From contig NZ_JAHKQL010000002.1 in assembly GCF_018861005.1 (NCBI RefSeq), positions 62,001 through 126,000 of the forward strand: a stretch of DNA of 64,000 nucleotides, written 5' to 3'. Made by a program: the position numbers and the translations under genes. Shown one piece after another: positions 46,662-55,354 of the stretch; within the stretch, counting starts at the first letter, position 1; every line of letters starts with the position of its first letter. The notes beneath the pieces are model-generated. The model searched no databases, was not told the DNA's origin, and was given only the letters and a program-made list of their open reading frames with translations. Origin of the DNA: Polaribacter vadi. GTDB lineage: Bacteria; Bacteroidota; Bacteroidia; Flavobacteriales; Flavobacteriaceae.

Positions 46662-47468
46662 TTACTCAAACTTTTCCATAACAGGATCACTTACTCCCAT
46701 ATTAGAGAATCCACCATCGTGAAATAAGTTCTGCATTGTTACTTTTTTAGTTAAATCTGAGAACATAGAAATTGTATAATCTGCACATTCTAAAGCAGAT
46801 GCATTACCTAAAGGACTCATTTTCTCTGCGTATTCTATAAAACCATCAAAACCTTTTACTCCACTACCAGCTGTTGTTGGTGTTGGCGATTGAGAAATTG
46901 TGTTTACACGAACTTTATGATCTCTACCAAAAAAGTAACCAAAACTACGTGCAATACTCTCTAAATAAGCTTTGTTGTCTGCCATATCATTATAATCTGG
47001 AAAAACTCTTTGTGCAGCCATATAGGTTAATGCTACAATAGAACCCCAATCAGACATTGCTTTTTTGTTGTATAAAACATTCATTACTTTATGAAAAGAA
47101 AGTGCTGAAATGTCCCAACCTTTTGCTGTAAAATCGTAATTTGAATCTGTATAATGTATTTTTTTTCTTACGTTTACAGACATACCTATAGAGTGTAAAA
47201 CGAAGTCGATTTTACCTCCTAAAATTTCCATAGATTGTTCTACTAAAGCTGTTATATCTTCTAAAGAAGTTGCGTCTGCAGCAATTACTTGCGAACCTGT
47301 TTTTTCTGCAAGCGCATTTAATTGCCCCATTCTTAAAGCAATTGGTGCGTTTGTTAATACAAATTCTGCACCTTCTTCATGCGCTCTTTCTGCTACTTTC
47401 CAAGCAATAGATTGCTCGTTTAAAGCACCAAATATAATTCCTTTTTTTCCTTTTAATAAGTTGTACAT
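46662..47468 (-). CDS. fabI: Enoyl-[acyl-carrier-protein] reductase (NADH), FabI type
   Basis: FabI reduces enoyl-ACP in each cycle of fatty acid elongation. The 268-residue product is a divergent SDR. The nucleotide-binding region is KGIIFGALNEQSIAW, LHSIGMS follows, and the catalytic pair lies in LTYMAAQRVFPDYNDMADNKA (the two tyrosines and the lysine of FabI). The SQSPTPTTAGSGV loop covers the substrate. A -7 box TATATTTG lies on the minus strand at 47561-47554, about 85 bases upstream. It is monocistronic, and followed by R3 and a terminator. Confidence 0.96.
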   Translation of the reverse strand: MYNLLKGKKGIIFGALNEQSIAWKVAERAHEEGAEFVLTNAPIALRMGQLNALAEKTGSQVIAADATSLEDITALVEQSMEILGGKIDFVLHSIGMSVNVRKKIHYTDSNYDFTAKGWDISALSFHKVMNVLYNKKAMSDWGSIVALTYMAAQRVFPDYNDMADNKAYLESIARSFGYFFGRDHKVRVNTISQSPTPTTAGSGVKGFDGFIEYAEKMSPLGNASALECADYTISMFSDLTKKVTMQNLFHDGGFSNMGVSDPVMEKFE

Positions 47469-47616
47469 AATACTAGTTATAGGCTTCTTTGTTTTTAATA
47501 TTTTTTTAAACTATAATGAAAAGAAGCGATTTAGATTTGTTAATTTAATTGTGCAAATATATCTATTACTTGCTTTTATTAAAACATAAGTTGTTCAAAA
47601 AATTCGTTAAGAATTT

Positions 47617-49272
47617 TTATAAATTTAAAAGTTCTTTTGCGTGTGTTAAGGCTGAATCAGAAATATCTTTACCACTTAACATTTCTGCAATTTCTTTAAT
47701 TCTTTCTTCTGTAGTTAATTGCTTTAAATTGGTAGTTGTAACACCTTTTACTTCTTTTTTAAATACCTTATAATGGTTTTTTCCTTGCGATGCTATTTGT
47801 GGTAAATGTGTTATTGCAATTACTTGCATGTGTTTGCCCATTTGCTGCATAATTGCTGCAATCTTATTTGAGACTTCACCTGAAACTCCTGTATCTATTT
47901 CATCGAAAATAATGGTTGGTAATTGTGTGTTTTCTGATAAAACTTTCTTTACAGATAACATTATTCTTGATAACTCTCCACCAGAAGCTACTTTTTTAAG
48001 TTCGCCAAAACTACCTCCTTTATTAGCAGAAAATAAAAATTCTAATTCGTCTTTTCCGTTAGAAAAATAGTTTTTAGTTGGGTTAATCTTAATAGAAAAT
48101 CTTGCGTTTTCCATACCTAATTCTGATAATAAATACTGTAATTCTTTGGTTAATTTAGGTATTGAAGCAACTCTACTTTTTGTAATTAAACCCGCTAATT
48201 TATCTAATTTACCAGCAACATCATCAATCTCTTTTTGTTTGTTATTGATGGTTTCTTCTGCATTTTCTACTTGACTTACTTTTTCTGATAAATCTTCTAA
48301 AACATTGATTAATTCTTTATTTGTAGAAACTGTATGCTTTTTCTGCAAATTGTAAATCAATTGTAAACGATCGTTTAATTCTTCTATTTCATTCGGATTA
48401 AAATCGACGTTTTCATTAGCATTTTCTAATTCTGCAACAACATCATCAATTTCTATTTTTACTGATGTTACTCTTTCTGATAATTCTTGATAATCTTTAG
48501 AAAAAGAAGCGATTTTTAACAAGCGATTTTCTAGCGTATTTAATAAGTTTTGGATACCTATTTCTTCATTTACAGAAATTTCTAAAGCTTCTGATAAATT
48601 TAATTTTATATCTTCAATATTATTTAACTTCTCTAATTTTTCTTCTAATTCTTCTTGTTCATCAACTTTTAAATTGGCTTCTTCTAATTCATTAAACAAA
48701 TGCAAATTATATTCGTATTGCTGATTTGCTTCTTTTTGAACAGCTTCTAATTCTTGTAGTTCTTTTTTTAGTTGATTAAGTTTTGCATAACCTCTTTTGT
48801 AAGAAGCAATTTTCTCTTTGTTCTTTGCTAAAGCATCTAAAATAGAAAACTGAAAACTGTTGTCTGATAATTGCAAAGTTTGATGCTGCGAATGCACATC
48901 TATTAACTTTGTTCTTAATTCGTTTAAAACGGATAAACGAACTGGTGTGTCATTTACAAAAGCACGAGATTTACCTGAAGGCAAAATTTCTCTTCTAATA
49001 ATAGTTTCAGATTCGTAATCTAAATCTACTTCATTAAAAAAATCGTTTAAATTATAATTCGCAATATCTAACCTGGCTTCTACAACACATTTTTTAGAAG
49101 TATCTTTTAAAGAAGATAAATCTGCTCTATTACCCAAAACTAAACCTAATGCCCCCAACAAAATGGATTTTCCAGCACCAGTTTCACCAGTAATTATAGA
49201 TAAACCAGAAGAAAAATCAATAGCTAATTGATTGATTAAAGCGTAGTTATTTATGGAAAGTTGTGTGAGCAA
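47617..49272 (-). CDS. recN: DNA repair protein RecN, TTG start
   Basis: RecN is an SMC-like ATPase acting in double-strand break repair. The 551-residue product starts (M)LTQLSINNYALINQLAIDF, has Walker A GETGAGKSI and a central coiled coil (about residues 150-380). Near the C-terminus it has VASGGELSRIML (signature) and TIIFDEIDTGVSGE (Walker B). The start is the TTG at 49270-49272; the conserved N-terminus begins at once, so no later start fits. In related genomes recN usually follows DUF4835 directly; here a 1.4-kb accessory stretch lies between them. Confidence 0.95.
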   Translation of the reverse strand: MLTQLSINNYALINQLAIDFSSGLSIITGETGAGKSILLGALGLVLGNRADLSSLKDTSKKCVVEARLDIANYNLNDFFNEVDLDYESETIIRREILPSGKSRAFVNDTPVRLSVLNELRTKLIDVHSQHQTLQLSDNSFQFSILDALAKNKEKIASYKRGYAKLNQLKKELQELEAVQKEANQQYEYNLHLFNELEEANLKVDEQEELEEKLEKLNNIEDIKLNLSEALEISVNEEIGIQNLLNTLENRLLKIASFSKDYQELSERVTSVKIEIDDVVAELENANENVDFNPNEIEELNDRLQLIYNLQKKHTVSTNKELINVLEDLSEKVSQVENAEETINNKQKEIDDVAGKLDKLAGLITKSRVASIPKLTKELQYLLSELGMENARFSIKINPTKNYFSNGKDELEFLFSANKGGSFGELKKVASGGELSRIMLSVKKVLSENTQLPTIIFDEIDTGVSGEVSNKIAAIMQQMGKHMQVIAITHLPQIASQGKNHYKVFKKEVKGVTTTNLKQLTTEERIKEIAEMLSGKDISDSALTHAKELLNL

Positions 49273-49340
49273 GTTCTCTTAATTTTAAACAATAAAATTA
49301 GTGAAATTTTAAAGAATACTAAACTAGTTTTTTCTAATAA

Positions 49341-49648
49341 TCATTGTAAAAATTTGGTTAGTTTATTTGGGGCTTGTAGGTTATTAAAAAAAGTAATAAT
49401 TCTACCTTCTTTGTAGCTATTTGGTAGTATAAAGTAATTTGTTTTAGAATTTCTACCTTATGAATAGTTTTATCTTTTTCCAATTTTTTAAAAGTTTCTG
49501 GACTTAATTTTATAATTGTGGTGATATCAGAAACTTTAGTTATAAAATTAATTACTTGTTTTTCTGACCAATGCGTTTCTAAATAATCAATATTTGTAAA
49601 TATGTACTTATTTATTGATAAACAAAAAAAGAGTGAAATAAAATTCAC
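49341..49648 (-). pseudogene. RelE/ParE-type toxin remnant, frameshifted
   Basis: The reading frame from 49600 down to about 49395 encodes IDYLETHWSEKQVINF, then KLSPETFKKLEKDK and ITLYYQI, a clear RelE/ParE toxin core. The open frame then runs into an unrelated end (stop at 49358). A shift of one base at the run of seven T (minus strand, 49387-49393) would give FFNNLQAPNKLTKFLQ and a stop at 49341, matching the family's usual FFDNRQNPKKL ending. The N-terminal strand and first helix are not recognisable, and the only upstream start (GTG) lies in a hairpin. It is probably non-functional, and no antitoxin is encoded on this strand. Confidence 0.65.
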
Positions 49649-49650
49649 TC
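49624..49650 (-). terminator. Hairpin with T-run at the head of the toxin remnant
   Basis: GAGTGAA (49631-49637) pairs with TTCACTC (49644-49650), and seven T follow on the minus strand. It overlaps the only possible start codon of the toxin remnant. It may be a leftover terminator from a deleted upstream gene. Confidence 0.6.
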
Positions 49651-49832
49651 CTTAAAATAATTATAAAATCAATTCAAAATATAATATATTTTAGAAAATC
49701 AAAGTTTTAATCAGAACATTTAAGAAGGTCTAACATAGCAATGATACTGTAAATTTAAAACAGAAAAACTATTTTGTCAATATCAAAAAAATTATAAATT
49801 ATAAGTTTATCAAATCCCCATTTATAGGGAGG

Positions 49833-49856
49833 TTTCTCCCCATATATGGGGAGAAA
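49833..49856. repeat. 24-base perfect palindrome upstream of the XRE gene
   Basis: CTCCCCATATATGGGGAG with three flanking T/A pairs forms a perfect 24-base palindrome. An imperfect palindrome (TCCCCATTTATAGGGAGG) lies immediately before it at about 49815-49832. It is 62 bases before the XRE start codon and could be an operator for that regulator or a repeat element. Confidence 0.5.
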
Positions 49857-49917
49857 AAGAATTTACCTTCTATAGAGATTGCACAATTCGGTTTATCTTA
49901 TTAAATTAGAAACAAAA

Positions 49918-50151
49918 ATGGAAGAAAAATTAATTGCTATTAGAAAGAAAATAAAATTTGCTCGCTTAAAAAAAGAATACTCTCAATATTATATGGGCTG
50001 TAGATTAAGTACAAGTCAAATTGCTTATCATAATCTAGAAAACGGAAAAAGCAATATTAAAATAGATACGTTGTTAAAAATAGCAACTATTTTAGAAGTG
50101 GATGTAAAAGACTTTTTTGATTTTGAAGAATTAAAGAAAAAGGGAAGTTGA
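49918..50151 (+). CDS. XRE-family helix-turn-helix regulator
   Basis: The product is 77 residues from the ATG at 49918 (MEEKLIAIRKKIKFARLKK), with a helix-turn-helix of the Cro/CI type. The recognition segment lies in LSTSQIAYHNLENGKSNI and the closing helix in TLLKIATILEVDVKDFF. An in-frame ATG at 49879 would add 13 residues without family similarity. It is on the opposite strand to both neighbours. It is a single-domain DNA-binding protein; its target may be the adjacent palindrome. It is not a demonstrable antitoxin for the broken toxin, because the two genes are divergent and 270 bases apart. Confidence 0.8.
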   Translation: MEEKLIAIRKKIKFARLKKEYSQYYMGCRLSTSQIAYHNLENGKSNIKIDTLLKIATILEVDVKDFFDFEELKKKGS

Positions 50152-50190
50152 TAAATAATCTCTCTCTTGTAGAGATAAACTAAACAAAAA

Positions 50191-50664
50191 TTAAGACTTA
50201 AGCCTCATCTTATTATTTCTTAATATTAGAAAACAAATACCTATTAGTATTACAGAAACGATTGCAGCTATAATCGTTTTTTGATAACTTATTGGAATTA
50301 GTACTTGATTTTTAGAATGGAAGTAATACGTAAAAGGGTATTCTTTGGGTAGAAAAATAGATAAATACATTTTCTTATCAATATAATCCATGAGGTTGGC
50401 CATAAAAAAACCAAAAACTGAAAATTTTAGATATTTTATCCCTAAGAAATACATTAATACTAGAGACCATAAATAAACAGCAACTTCAATGAATAGCATT
50501 TCTTGTATAGTTTTATAAGGAGATTCACCTATGAAGTCTAAAACATAATGAGAAGCAAAAGCAAGTATTCCACCAATAATAAAAGTTTTCTTTTCGCTTT
50601 TAGTAATTATATAGGTTGCTGTTATTATAGCAATACCTATTGCTCCATGTGTGCTTGCATGCAT
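50191..50664 (-). CDS. Hypothetical multi-pass membrane protein
   Basis: I do not recognise a firm family. The 157-residue product has about four membrane segments (about residues 5-20, 28-45, 55-78 and 128-150). It starts HASTHGAIGIA and has ASHYVLDFIGE. The spaced His residues near the N-terminus and the H-x-x-x-D pair resemble YdjM/DUF457-type membrane metal-dependent hydrolase-like proteins, but the match is weak. It lies between DUF4835 and the XRE gene, in the accessory stretch inserted in an otherwise conserved gene order. Confidence 0.65.
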   Translation of the reverse strand: MHASTHGAIGIAIITATYIITKSEKKTFIIGGILAFASHYVLDFIGESPYKTIQEMLFIEVAVYLWSLVLMYFLGIKYLKFSVFGFFMANLMDYIDKKMYLSIFLPKEYPFTYYFHSKNQVLIPISYQKTIIAAIVSVILIGICFLILRNNKMRLKS

Positions 50665-50750
50665 TTTCTATTTTTATAAAATTTTGATAAAATACCTTAA
50701 AGTTTACTATTTATTAGAAAATTCTAATACCCTGAATTAAAGAAATATAG

Positions 50751-51650
50751 TTATTCAATATTTCTCCACTTAGAATTATTGTTAGGAGAAATTCTTTTTA
50801 AGGTTGTCGATAATTTAATGGCATTTCTAGTTCTAGGACCATCAGAATAAATGTTTACTAACTCGTCTGCTTTGGCATCAAAAAATACTCGAATTAAATA
50901 ATTACCAACAGTTTTGTTGTACAGATTTTCCATTTTAAAAGCACTATCTTCTATGGTCTGTTTTGCGTATTCTTTGTTTGTTCCAAAATTGTCTAAACCT
51001 TTAATGTGGTAATCATACATTACATCTCTATAGGCTTTTAATTTTGGTGCTAATAAATTATCAATCAACAAAAAACGATTTTGTTTACCTACCACATTTT
51101 GCCAAGCAGATAAACCACTTTGTTGTGCTTGCAACATAACATTTTGTGCCTCTTCTAATTCAGTTTGACCTCCATATTTAGAAAATGAATCTGCATCAAC
51201 CCCTAAAATTGTGTATACATAAAATACAATAGTAGATACTAAATTACTATCAAAAGAATTTCTATTATAAATTAAAGGATCGTATTCATTGTACCTAAAC
51301 GTAAAATCGTTGTCTTTTAAATTTAATAAAGGGCTTGCATAGCTTGAACCGTAAACTGGTCTTGAAGATTGTATTTGTAGAGTAGCTGTATAATTATTGT
51401 TATTTCTTTCTGTAACTATAATATTCATTGCACAATCTACTTTTTCTTCAGTTTGTACAACTCTATTTGTCCACTTTGTTTGATTCACAAACTCTGTTAA
51501 AGATTTTTGTAAAGTTTCAAATACTTGTCTGTTAGAACCAGAAATTTGATCGTAGTTTATGTTTACCAAACAATTTAACTCTTGAGAATTTATGTTTGAT
51601 GTTATTAAGAACAAAGCAAAAAGAAAAATAATTTTACGCATCATATACAA
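50751..51650 (-). CDS. DUF4835 family secreted protein
   Basis: The product is about 299 residues with a Sec signal peptide (ending NINSQ), then ELNCLVNINYDQISGSNRQVF, a region typical of DUF4835. The family is confined to Bacteroidota and is usually encoded directly after coaBC, as here; its function is unknown, and it is probably periplasmic or outer-membrane-associated. Three candidate ATG codons lie at the N-terminus (51650, 51644, 51641). The third (MRKIIFLFAL) gives the most typical signal peptide. The gap to coaBC is 42 bases. Confidence 0.9.
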   Translation of the reverse strand: MYMMRKIIFLFALFLITSNINSQELNCLVNINYDQISGSNRQVFETLQKSLTEFVNQTKWTNRVVQTEEKVDCAMNIIVTERNNNNYTATLQIQSSRPVYGSSYASPLLNLKDNDFTFRYNEYDPLIYNRNSFDSNLVSTIVFYVYTILGVDADSFSKYGGQTELEEAQNVMLQAQQSGLSAWQNVVGKQNRFLLIDNLLAPKLKAYRDVMYDYHIKGLDNFGTNKEYAKQTIEDSAFKMENLYNKTVGNYLIRVFFDAKADELVNIYSDGPRTRNAIKLSTTLKRISPNNNSKWRNIE

Positions 51651-51692
51651 TAGTTCTTTTTTAGATTATTTATATAAAAACAAGAGATATCT

Positions 51693-52910
51693 TTAATTTA
51701 GAGTTTTAATTCTTAAGACAATTTCGCTCATTATATCTTCAGCTACTTCTATTTTCGACTTTAATTCAAATGGTTTTTCATTCAAATTTTTATCAATAAT
51801 AGTAATTTTATTTGTGTTAGTGGCAAAACCTGCTCCTTTATCTTGCAAAGAATTTAAAACAATTAAATCTAAATTCTTACGTTTTAGCTTGCCTTTTGCA
51901 TTCTCAATTTCATTATTTGTTTCAAGGGCAAAACCAACCAAAAGCTGATGTTTTTTAATTTCACCTAAAGAAGCTAAAATATCTTTTGTGGGTGCTAACT
52001 CAATTGTTAACGAAGATTCCTTCTTTTTTATTTTCTGATTAGCAACATTTTTTGGTTTATAATCTGCAACAGCAGCAGATAAAATAGCAACATCTACATC
52101 ATTAAAATATTGATGTGCTGCCTTATACATCTCTTCTGCAGAAACTACATCTATTCTTTTTATTGATGAATGTTGTATTTGTTGATGACTTGGCCCAGAA
52201 ATTAAAAACACTTCTGCACCTAAATTTGCGGCCGATTTTGCAATAGCAAATCCCATTTTACCAGATGAATGATTCCCAATAAAACGAACAGGATCTATAG
52301 CCTCGTAAGTTGGGCCTGCTGTAATTACTATTTTTTTACCTTTTAAAGGCAGTTTGTCTAAAATATCATTCTCAATAAAAGTAACAATATCTTGTGGTTC
52401 TGCCATTCTTCCTTCACCAACTAAACCACTTGCTAGTTCTCCAGAAGTTGCAGGAATTATAATATTACCAAAACTTTTTAATTTGTCTAAACTTTTTTTG
52501 GTAGATGGATGAATGTACATATCCAAATCCATAGCAGGTGCAAAATATACTGGGCATTTTGCTGATAAATATGTAGCTAACAATAAATTATTGCAAGTAC
52601 CATTTGCCATTTTAGACATTGTATTTGCAGTTGCAGGTGCTATTAAAAAATAGTCTGCCCACAAACCTAAATCTACGTGATTGTTCCATAATTCATTTTC
52701 TTCTTCTTTATTATAAAAAGTAGAATGAACAGGATTTTTAGAAAGTGTAGAAAGTGTGAGAGGTGTTATAAAATCTTTAGACGCAGGTGTCATTATAACT
52801 TTAACATCTGCGCCTAATTTTATAAATAAACGAACTAAAGAAGCCGTTTTATAAGCAGCAATTCCAGCAGTAATGCCTAAAAGAATTTTCTTACCACTTA
52901 AAACAGACAT
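51693..52910 (-). CDS. coaBC: Bifunctional phosphopantothenoylcysteine decarboxylase / phosphopantothenate-cysteine ligase
   Basis: CoaBC performs two consecutive steps of coenzyme A synthesis. The 405-residue product has an N-terminal flavoprotein domain (CoaC, about residues 1-180). Its motifs are LGITAGIAAYKTASLVR, the active-site His in NHVDLGLWAD, and APAMDLDMY. The C-terminal CoaB ligase domain begins near residue 190, with GPTYEAIDPVRFIGNHSSGKMG and AAVADYKPK. Length is standard. It follows rpoZ by two bases and precedes DUF4835, the conserved Bacteroidota order. Confidence 0.97.
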   Translation of the reverse strand: MSVLSGKKILLGITAGIAAYKTASLVRLFIKLGADVKVIMTPASKDFITPLTLSTLSKNPVHSTFYNKEEENELWNNHVDLGLWADYFLIAPATANTMSKMANGTCNNLLLATYLSAKCPVYFAPAMDLDMYIHPSTKKSLDKLKSFGNIIIPATSGELASGLVGEGRMAEPQDIVTFIENDILDKLPLKGKKIVITAGPTYEAIDPVRFIGNHSSGKMGFAIAKSAANLGAEVFLISGPSHQQIQHSSIKRIDVVSAEEMYKAAHQYFNDVDVAILSAAVADYKPKNVANQKIKKKESSLTIELAPTKDILASLGEIKKHQLLVGFALETNNEIENAKGKLKRKNLDLIVLNSLQDKGAGFATNTNKITIIDKNLNEKPFELKSKIEVAEDIMSEIVLRIKTLN

Positions 52911-52912
52911 TT

Positions 52913-53233
52913 TTATTCTGTTTCTGGAGTTCTGTGATATACTTTACCTTTTAACCATTCATCAACAGCGATTGCAGTTGGTTTTGGTAAACGCTCGTAA
53001 AATTTAGAAACTTCAATTTGTTCTTTATTTTCAAAAACTTCTTCTAAACTATCATTATAAGTAGCAAACTCATCTAATTTATCTACCAATTCTTTCTTTA
53101 AATCAGCATTAATTTGATTTGCTCTTTTAGCGATAATTGAAATTGCTTCGTAAATATTTTCAGTAGGAGCTTCGATTATATCTTTGTTATAAGTAATAGT
53201 ACTTAATGCAGCTTCTGTATCTTTATAATCCAT
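52913..53233 (-). CDS. rpoZ: DNA-directed RNA polymerase omega subunit (Bacteroidota type)
   Basis: The 106-residue product has the Rpb6/omega pattern NIYEAISIIAKRANQINADLKKEL in the middle. It matches the Bacteroidota RpoZ-like proteins, which are divergent from E. coli omega and often annotated only by domain. Omega helps assemble and stabilise the RNA polymerase core. Its location between bamD (8 bases upstream) and coaBC (2 bases downstream) is conserved in Flavobacteriaceae and supports the call. Confidence 0.9.
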   Translation of the reverse strand: MDYKDTEAALSTITYNKDIIEAPTENIYEAISIIAKRANQINADLKKELVDKLDEFATYNDSLEEVFENKEQIEVSKFYERLPKPTAIAVDEWLKGKVYHRTPETE

Positions 53234-53241
53234 AATATATA

Positions 53242-54108
53242 TTATTTCTCTTTGGTATTCTCTTTTTGTAAATCTTTAATCTGAGCAATAATGCCATCGA
53301 TTCTTTTTTCTTCATTTTTAAGTGTTGCTAACATTTTATTAGATTCTTCCATAAATTGAGATTCTGGAAAGTTTCTTTCTAACTTTTCGTAAGCATCTAT
53401 AGCATCTTTAATTCTGCTTTCTTTTCTTCTGTCTGTACTTTTAAGTACATAATCGTGTGCACATTTTAATCTATAATATAAAGCTTCTTCTTTAAATTCA
53501 GAACCTAAATAATCTGATAAAAGATTATCGAAAGCCTGTATTGCTGCTTTGTAATTTCTGGAATCGTATTCTGCTGTTGTATAATACGTTTTAGCAATTT
53601 CGAAATATTTTTTCTGTAACTTATATCTTAAATCTTTATAATGTTGATTTGCCTCATCAATCTTATCAGAATTAGGATATGCATTTATAAAACTTTGAAA
53701 AGCTTCTAATGCTTTATTGGTATCTGTAGGGTCTTTGCTAAAAACTGGCGAAGCTAATTTGTAACTTAAAGCGGATAGAAAAGAAGCTTCTTCATTTTTA
53801 GAACTTTTTGGGTAGTTTTTTGTAAAACGATCAAAATAATAACCAGCAAGACTATAATTTTTTTCGTTAAAATTAGACTGAGCTACCATATATTGTACAC
53901 GTTCCATTTGAGGTTTACCTCTATATGCTGGCGTTATTTTTTCAAATAAACGCAAAGATTTTGCATATTTTTTGGTTTCGTACATTTTTACAGCCATCTG
54001 ATACTGATCTTCTACACTCCCTTTATTTAGTACTTTTTGATACTCTCCACAAGAGAATAGCATTACACTAAACACTACTAAATACGCTAAATTTTTAAAT
54101 TTTTGCAT
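53242..54108 (-). CDS. bamD: Outer membrane assembly lipoprotein BamD
   Basis: BamD is the essential lipoprotein of the BAM complex that folds beta-barrel proteins into the outer membrane. The 288-residue product has a lipobox (LFSC) with the lipidated Cys at about residue 20. TPR repeats follow (e.g. YQMAVKMYETKKYAKSLRLF and SNFNEKNYSLAGYYFDRF), typical of YfiO/BamD. It leads the bamD-rpoZ-coaBC-DUF4835 unit. A TAATTTTG element at 54120-54113 (minus strand) ends four bases before the ATG, so the transcript may be nearly leaderless. Confidence 0.94.
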   Translation of the reverse strand: MQKFKNLAYLVVFSVMLFSCGEYQKVLNKGSVEDQYQMAVKMYETKKYAKSLRLFEKITPAYRGKPQMERVQYMVAQSNFNEKNYSLAGYYFDRFTKNYPKSSKNEEASFLSALSYKLASPVFSKDPTDTNKALEAFQSFINAYPNSDKIDEANQHYKDLRYKLQKKYFEIAKTYYTTAEYDSRNYKAAIQAFDNLLSDYLGSEFKEEALYYRLKCAHDYVLKSTDRRKESRIKDAIDAYEKLERNFPESQFMEESNKMLATLKNEEKRIDGIIAQIKDLQKENTKEK

Positions 54109-54180
54109 CCGGCAAAATTACTAATTAATTATGGATAATAAAAGAATTTATTTTTTATGAAATAATTCTTTCCTTCTTGC

Positions 54181-54219
54181 TCCTGAAATACTAAAACAAG
54201 TTCAGTATTAGCAGTTCAG
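54181..54219. repeat. Degenerate CTGAAACAAGTTCAG-type inverted repeat
   Basis: TCCTGAAATACTAAAACAAG, then TTCAGTATTAGCAGTTCAG. This resembles a decayed copy of a CTGAAACAAGTTCAG-centred inverted repeat that I recall as common in Bacteroidota intergenic DNA. The match is imperfect and the identification is from memory. Confidence 0.35.
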
Positions 54220-54380
54220 CTTAACAATTAAATGCAAGTAAGATTCATCAAAATCTTCAAAAAAATAATTTTAATTAAAACGATTTTTGATGCACTAAAT
54301 TGTGTCTTGCAATTATCAGCAAAAAAGACTTAAAATATTAATAAATTGATACTAAAAGTTTGTTAAGATTAAGTGTTTAC

Positions 54381-55256
54381 TTAAAAGGCTTTTACGTAGT
54401 TTAATATTTTAGTATGTAACTGTTCACTAGCTTTTACTAATGGCAAACGCACATCATTTTTACAAATATTTAATTCTTGTAAAACCGTTTTTATACCTGC
54501 AGGGTTGTTTTCTTCAAAAATATAATCTACAACATCCATCATTTTAAAATGGATTTTATAAGCTTCTTTGTTTTTACCTTCTAAACCTAATTGTATCATT
54601 TTAGAAAATTCTGCTGGATAAGCTTGTCCAATTACAGAAATTACACCAGACCCACCAGCTAAAGTTACGCCTAAAGCCAAATCATCATCACCAGAAATAA
54701 TTAAAAAATCTTCTGGTTTATCTTTTAATAATGCATTGTATTGTTGTTGGTTGTTACCTGCTTCTTTTACAGCTACAATATTACTAAAGTCTTTTGCCAA
54801 ACGTAAAGTTGTTGCTGGCTCCATGTTTTTAGCTGTTCTACCAGGTACATTATATAAAATTATTGGTAATTCTGTAGCTTCTGAAAGCGCTTTATAATGC
54901 TGATAAAAACCTTCTTGAGTTGGTTTACTATAGTAAGGTGCTACTGATAAAACACCATCTATACCAGTAAAATCTCTAGTTTTTAACTCTTTAACAACGT
55001 CTAAAGTATTGTTACCACCTACGCCTAAAACTAAAGGCACACGCTTATTATTTGCTTTTATTATAACATCTATTATAAGTTGTTTTTCTTCTTTGGTAAT
55101 TGTTGCACTTTCTGCTGTTGTACCATTAATTACTAAATAATTAGTGCCGTTTTCGATATTAAAATTCACTAAGTTTATTAGTGCTTCTACATCTACAGAT
55201 AAGTCATTATTAAATGGCGTGACTAAGGCAACACCTGTACCAATAAATTTTTGCAT
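54381..55256 (-). CDS. dapA: 4-hydroxy-tetrahydrodipicolinate synthase
   Basis: DapA condenses pyruvate with aspartate semialdehyde, the first committed step to diaminopimelate and lysine. The 291-residue TIM-barrel product has [14 protein letters not shown], the [11 protein letters not shown] phosphate-like loop, ILYNVPGRT (with the catalytic Tyr), and the Schiff-base lysine in [14 protein letters not shown]. Length is standard. The 272-base gap to bamD holds no gene; at 54181-54219 it has a degenerate CTGAAnnnAAAACAAGTTCAG-type inverted repeat. Confidence 0.97.
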   Translation of the reverse strand: MQKFIGTGVALVTPFNNDLSVDVEALINLVNFNIENGTNYLVINGTTAESATITKEEKQLIIDVIIKANNKRVPLVLGVGGNNTLDVVKELKTRDFTGIDGVLSVAPYYSKPTQEGFYQHYKALSEATELPIILYNVPGRTAKNMEPATTLRLAKDFSNIVAVKEAGNNQQQYNALLKDKPEDFLIISGDDDLALGVTLAGGSGVISVIGQAYPAEFSKMIQLGLEGKNKEAYKIHFKMMDVVDYIFEENNPAGIKTVLQELNICKNDVRLPLVKASEQLHTKILNYVKAF

Positions 55257-55354
55257 TCTTTAATTTTTAAAGCGGTAAAATTACAATTTTCAAATTGAAT
55301 TTGTAATGAAAAAAAGTGTTTCTAATAAAGAAAACACAAGTTTTAATTTGTAGT

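Noticed and set aside
49358..50151. A functional toxin-antitoxin pair (RelE-like plus XRE)
   Set aside because: The genes are on opposite strands about 270 bases apart, and the toxin is truncated and frameshifted. Type II pairs are normally co-directional and overlapping.
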